Assembly: GCF_013778325.1 (NCBI RefSeq)
Contig: NZ_JACEIB010000004.1
Location: 590 to 64,589 of the forward strand
Length of the DNA stretch: 64,000 nt
DNA from: Sphingomonas chungangi
Lineage (GTDB): Bacteria > Pseudomonadota > Alphaproteobacteria > Sphingomonadales > Sphingomonadaceae
Direction: 5' to 3'
The translations under genes and the position numbers were made by a program. Shown here in pieces: positions 62,795 to 64,000 of this stretch (its first letter is position 1; each line of letters begins with the position of its first letter). The notes beneath the pieces are model-generated. The model saw only the letters and a program-made list of their open reading frames with translations, was not told where the DNA came from and made no database searches.

Positions 62795-63583
62795 TCAGTC
62801 TTTGCGGACGCTGGCGTCGAATGCCAGCAGCGTAGCGTTGAAGCGCTCAGGACATTCCAGATTGAGCAGGTGCCCCGCATCCTCGAAGCGATCCAGCGCG
62901 GCGGCGGGCAGGTCACGGACCAAGCGGTCGGCGATCGCGCGATAGTCGGCAGCATCGGTTCCGCCGGACAGGACCAAGGTCGGTGTCCTCATGCCCGAGA
63001 GCAAGGCCGATATGCCCGGCAGCGTCTCACGCGGGTCCGGATTGCACCAATGCCAGGCGTCATAGCGGTCGACCATATCGCGCAGCAGGCCGTCCGCACC
63101 TGCCCGTCGCAGCGAGGCGTAGATGGGATGACCCATCCAATAGGTTTTTGCGGCCTCGAGGCCCCGCTCGCGCGCAATCCTCGCCGCCACCTCGACCGGG
63201 CGCTCCCCAGACCATATATGATCGGCAAGTCCGGGCGACGCCAAGACCAGCCCGCGCGCGACACCGGGGTGACGGACCGCGAATTCCAGCGCGATGTTCG
63301 CCCCCAGTGAAAGCCCGACCAGCAGCGGCGCGGATAGGTCCAGCGCGGCGATCAGCACCGCGAGGTCATCGGCATGGGCATATGGTGCTCGCGGACGCGT
63401 CGATTGACCGAAACCACGAAGGTCGTAGCGCACGACACGGTGGCCCGCCACCAGCGCCTCGATCTGGGGCGCCCACATAGCCCGACTGAAGCTGAAGCCA
63501 TGGAGCAATATGATGGGCGGACCTTCGCCCGCCTCGTCCAAGGCGAGCGCGCCGTTTGAGATCGGCAAAATGATGTCAGCCAT
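62795..63583 (-). CDS. Alpha/beta hydrolase
   Basis: A 262-residue serine hydrolase of the alpha/beta fold. The HGFSFSRAMW segment gives the oxyanion hole, the nucleophile serine is in GLSLGANIA, the acid is probably the aspartate in SGGTDAAD, and the histidine is in DAGHLLNLE. Small proteins of this type cleave carbon-carbon bonds of meta-cleavage products, enol-lactones or esters; 3-oxoadipate enol-lactonase is a close pattern. It converges on IclR regulator 2 with a 6-bp gap and is preceded, with 8-bp overlap, by the SnoaL-like gene. Confidence 0.88.
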   Translation of the reverse strand: MADIILPISNGALALDEAGEGPPIILLHGFSFSRAMWAPQIEALVAGHRVVRYDLRGFGQSTRPRAPYAHADDLAVLIAALDLSAPLLVGLSLGANIALEFAVRHPGVARGLVLASPGLADHIWSGERPVEVAARIARERGLEAAKTYWMGHPIYASLRRAGADGLLRDMVDRYDAWHWCNPDPRETLPGISALLSGMRTPTLVLSGGTDAADYRAIADRLVRDLPAAALDRFEDAGHLLNLECPERFNATLLAFDASVRKD

Positions 63584-64000
63584 GCGACGTGGACGCCCGG
63601 AACAGCGGAATGACGGTGCGCTCGGCAATGCGCCAATGCCCGTCGAGCCGCTGGTAGCGATCCACGAAATCAGCGACGATCGCGGGTATCGTGCAGGGAA
63701 TTTCGGCGGTCCCGGCCGCCGAAAATGTCGCGCAGATGCTCAGACCCCGCGCATCCGCATCCCCGACGAAGTCGATTCTGAGGCCGGTGACCATATGACG
63801 CGACGTGCGTGGACCCGCAGCGGCGCGCGCGAGGAAAAAATCGCGCAGAGCCGCATGGCCGACAAGGACGCGCGTGCCGTTGGTGTAGACGGCGTCGGGT
63901 ATGAAGACGTTGACGAACGCCTCGACGTTGCCGCGATCGAGCGCATGGCCGAAGTCGCTCGTCAGTCGCTCGATCGCCAGCCTGTCGTCGATCCGGTCAA
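63576..64000 (-). CDS. SnoaL/NTF2-like protein, 5' end outside window
   Basis: The minus-strand frame is open to the right edge and reads IERLTSDFGHALDRGNVEAFVNVFIPDAVYTNGTR (read in parts), then GHAALRDFFLARAAAGPRTSRHMVTGLRID and YQRLDGHWRIAERTV. This is the SnoaL-like domain often found in aromatic and steroid degradation clusters, where it acts as an isomerase, hydratase or accessory oxygenase subunit. About 140 residues are visible, so only a short N-terminal piece is missing. It overlaps the hydrolase start by 8 bp and leads that unit. Confidence 0.8.
   Translation of the reverse strand, partial: DRIDDRLAIERLTSDFGHALDRGNVEAFVNVFIPDAVYTNGTRVLVGHAALRDFFLARAAAGPRTSRHMVTGLRIDFVGDADARGLSICATFSAAGTAEIPCTIPAIVADFVDRYQRLDGHWRIAERTVIPLFRASTSHG

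Noticed and set aside
1-64000. CRISPR arrays, rRNA genes and complete insertion sequences
   Set aside because: No regularly spaced repeats, no conserved rRNA segments and no complete transposase frame were found on either strand.

Overview
The window looks like accessory DNA of a sphingomonad (Alphaproteobacteria, Sphingomonadales). It is GC-rich. It carries a TonB-dependent receptor of the sphingomonad catabolic type, a RibB with the degenerate C-terminal domain common in that group, a CYP101-like P450, a LigAB-type ring-cleavage dioxygenase, and a DUF2274/AlpA gene pair of the kind found beside alphaproteobacterial conjugation operons. No rRNA, tRNA or CRISPR array was seen. All family calls come from reading motifs, not from searches.

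Layout. (1) 1-463: tail of an integrative or conjugative element (frameshifted DUF2274 gene, AlpA-like regulator). (2) 678-20720: a catabolic supercluster with two crotonase-fold proteins, a zinc alcohol dehydrogenase, two SDRs, a TonB receptor, RibB, an acyl-CoA ligase, two luciferase-like monooxygenases with a flavin reductase, a Rieske oxygenase, an SMP-30 lactonase, a thioesterase, a CYP101-like P450, and two TetR and one MerR regulators. Four promoters share a 16-bp palindrome of the form CCTAAT-N4-ATTAGG, so much of the cluster is probably one regulon. The likely substrate is an alicyclic, terpenoid-like or aromatic compound that is oxygenated and then degraded as CoA thioesters. (3) 20721-36700: a patchwork of an arsenic operon (arsR-arsC-aqpS-arsH), an MFS transporter operon with decayed genes behind it, a DUF2231/sorbosone dehydrogenase pair, an MscS channel, a TetR/SnoaL pair, a DUF3857-transglutaminase/TonB-C pair and a decayed integrase. 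Degenerate copies of one short non-coding repeat occur here.

(4) 37046-50526 is the most interesting part: a compact island that looks like an elaborate membrane-spanning conflict (defence or signalling) system. It holds a patatin phospholipase; an operon of a TIR protein with a STAND-like C-terminus, a MoxR AAA+ ATPase and a 1641-residue membrane protein (CoxE-like N-terminus, degenerate vWA, nine predicted membrane helices, propeller-like region, and a GH19 domain that has lost its catalytic acid); a membrane-anchored formylglycine-generating-enzyme-like protein; a second TIR operon; and a Rossmann-TPR protein resembling the N-terminal half of ASK-type kinases. My reading is that degenerate enzyme folds in the periplasm sense the envelope, MoxR/vWA transduces the signal, and TIR and patatin are the effectors. 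Two decayed tyrosine recombinases (36043-36654 and 51024-52293) bracket the island.

(5) 52294-64000: a relic of a glutathione-dependent formaldehyde dehydrogenase, then a second catabolic cluster. Rightward are an aldehyde dehydrogenase and a ThDP enzyme. Leftward is a six-gene operon (ligA-like, ligB-like, Rieske oxygenase, BKACE, IclR regulator, FAH hydrolase). A divergent IclR gene faces that operon across a perfect 17-bp palindrome, followed by an alpha/beta hydrolase and a SnoaL-like gene that runs off the right edge. Together these suggest a meta-cleavage route for a methoxylated or hydroxylated aromatic compound.

Several genes are broken by one- or two-base indels, some of them at homopolymers. 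They may be true pseudogenes or assembly errors; raw reads would decide.
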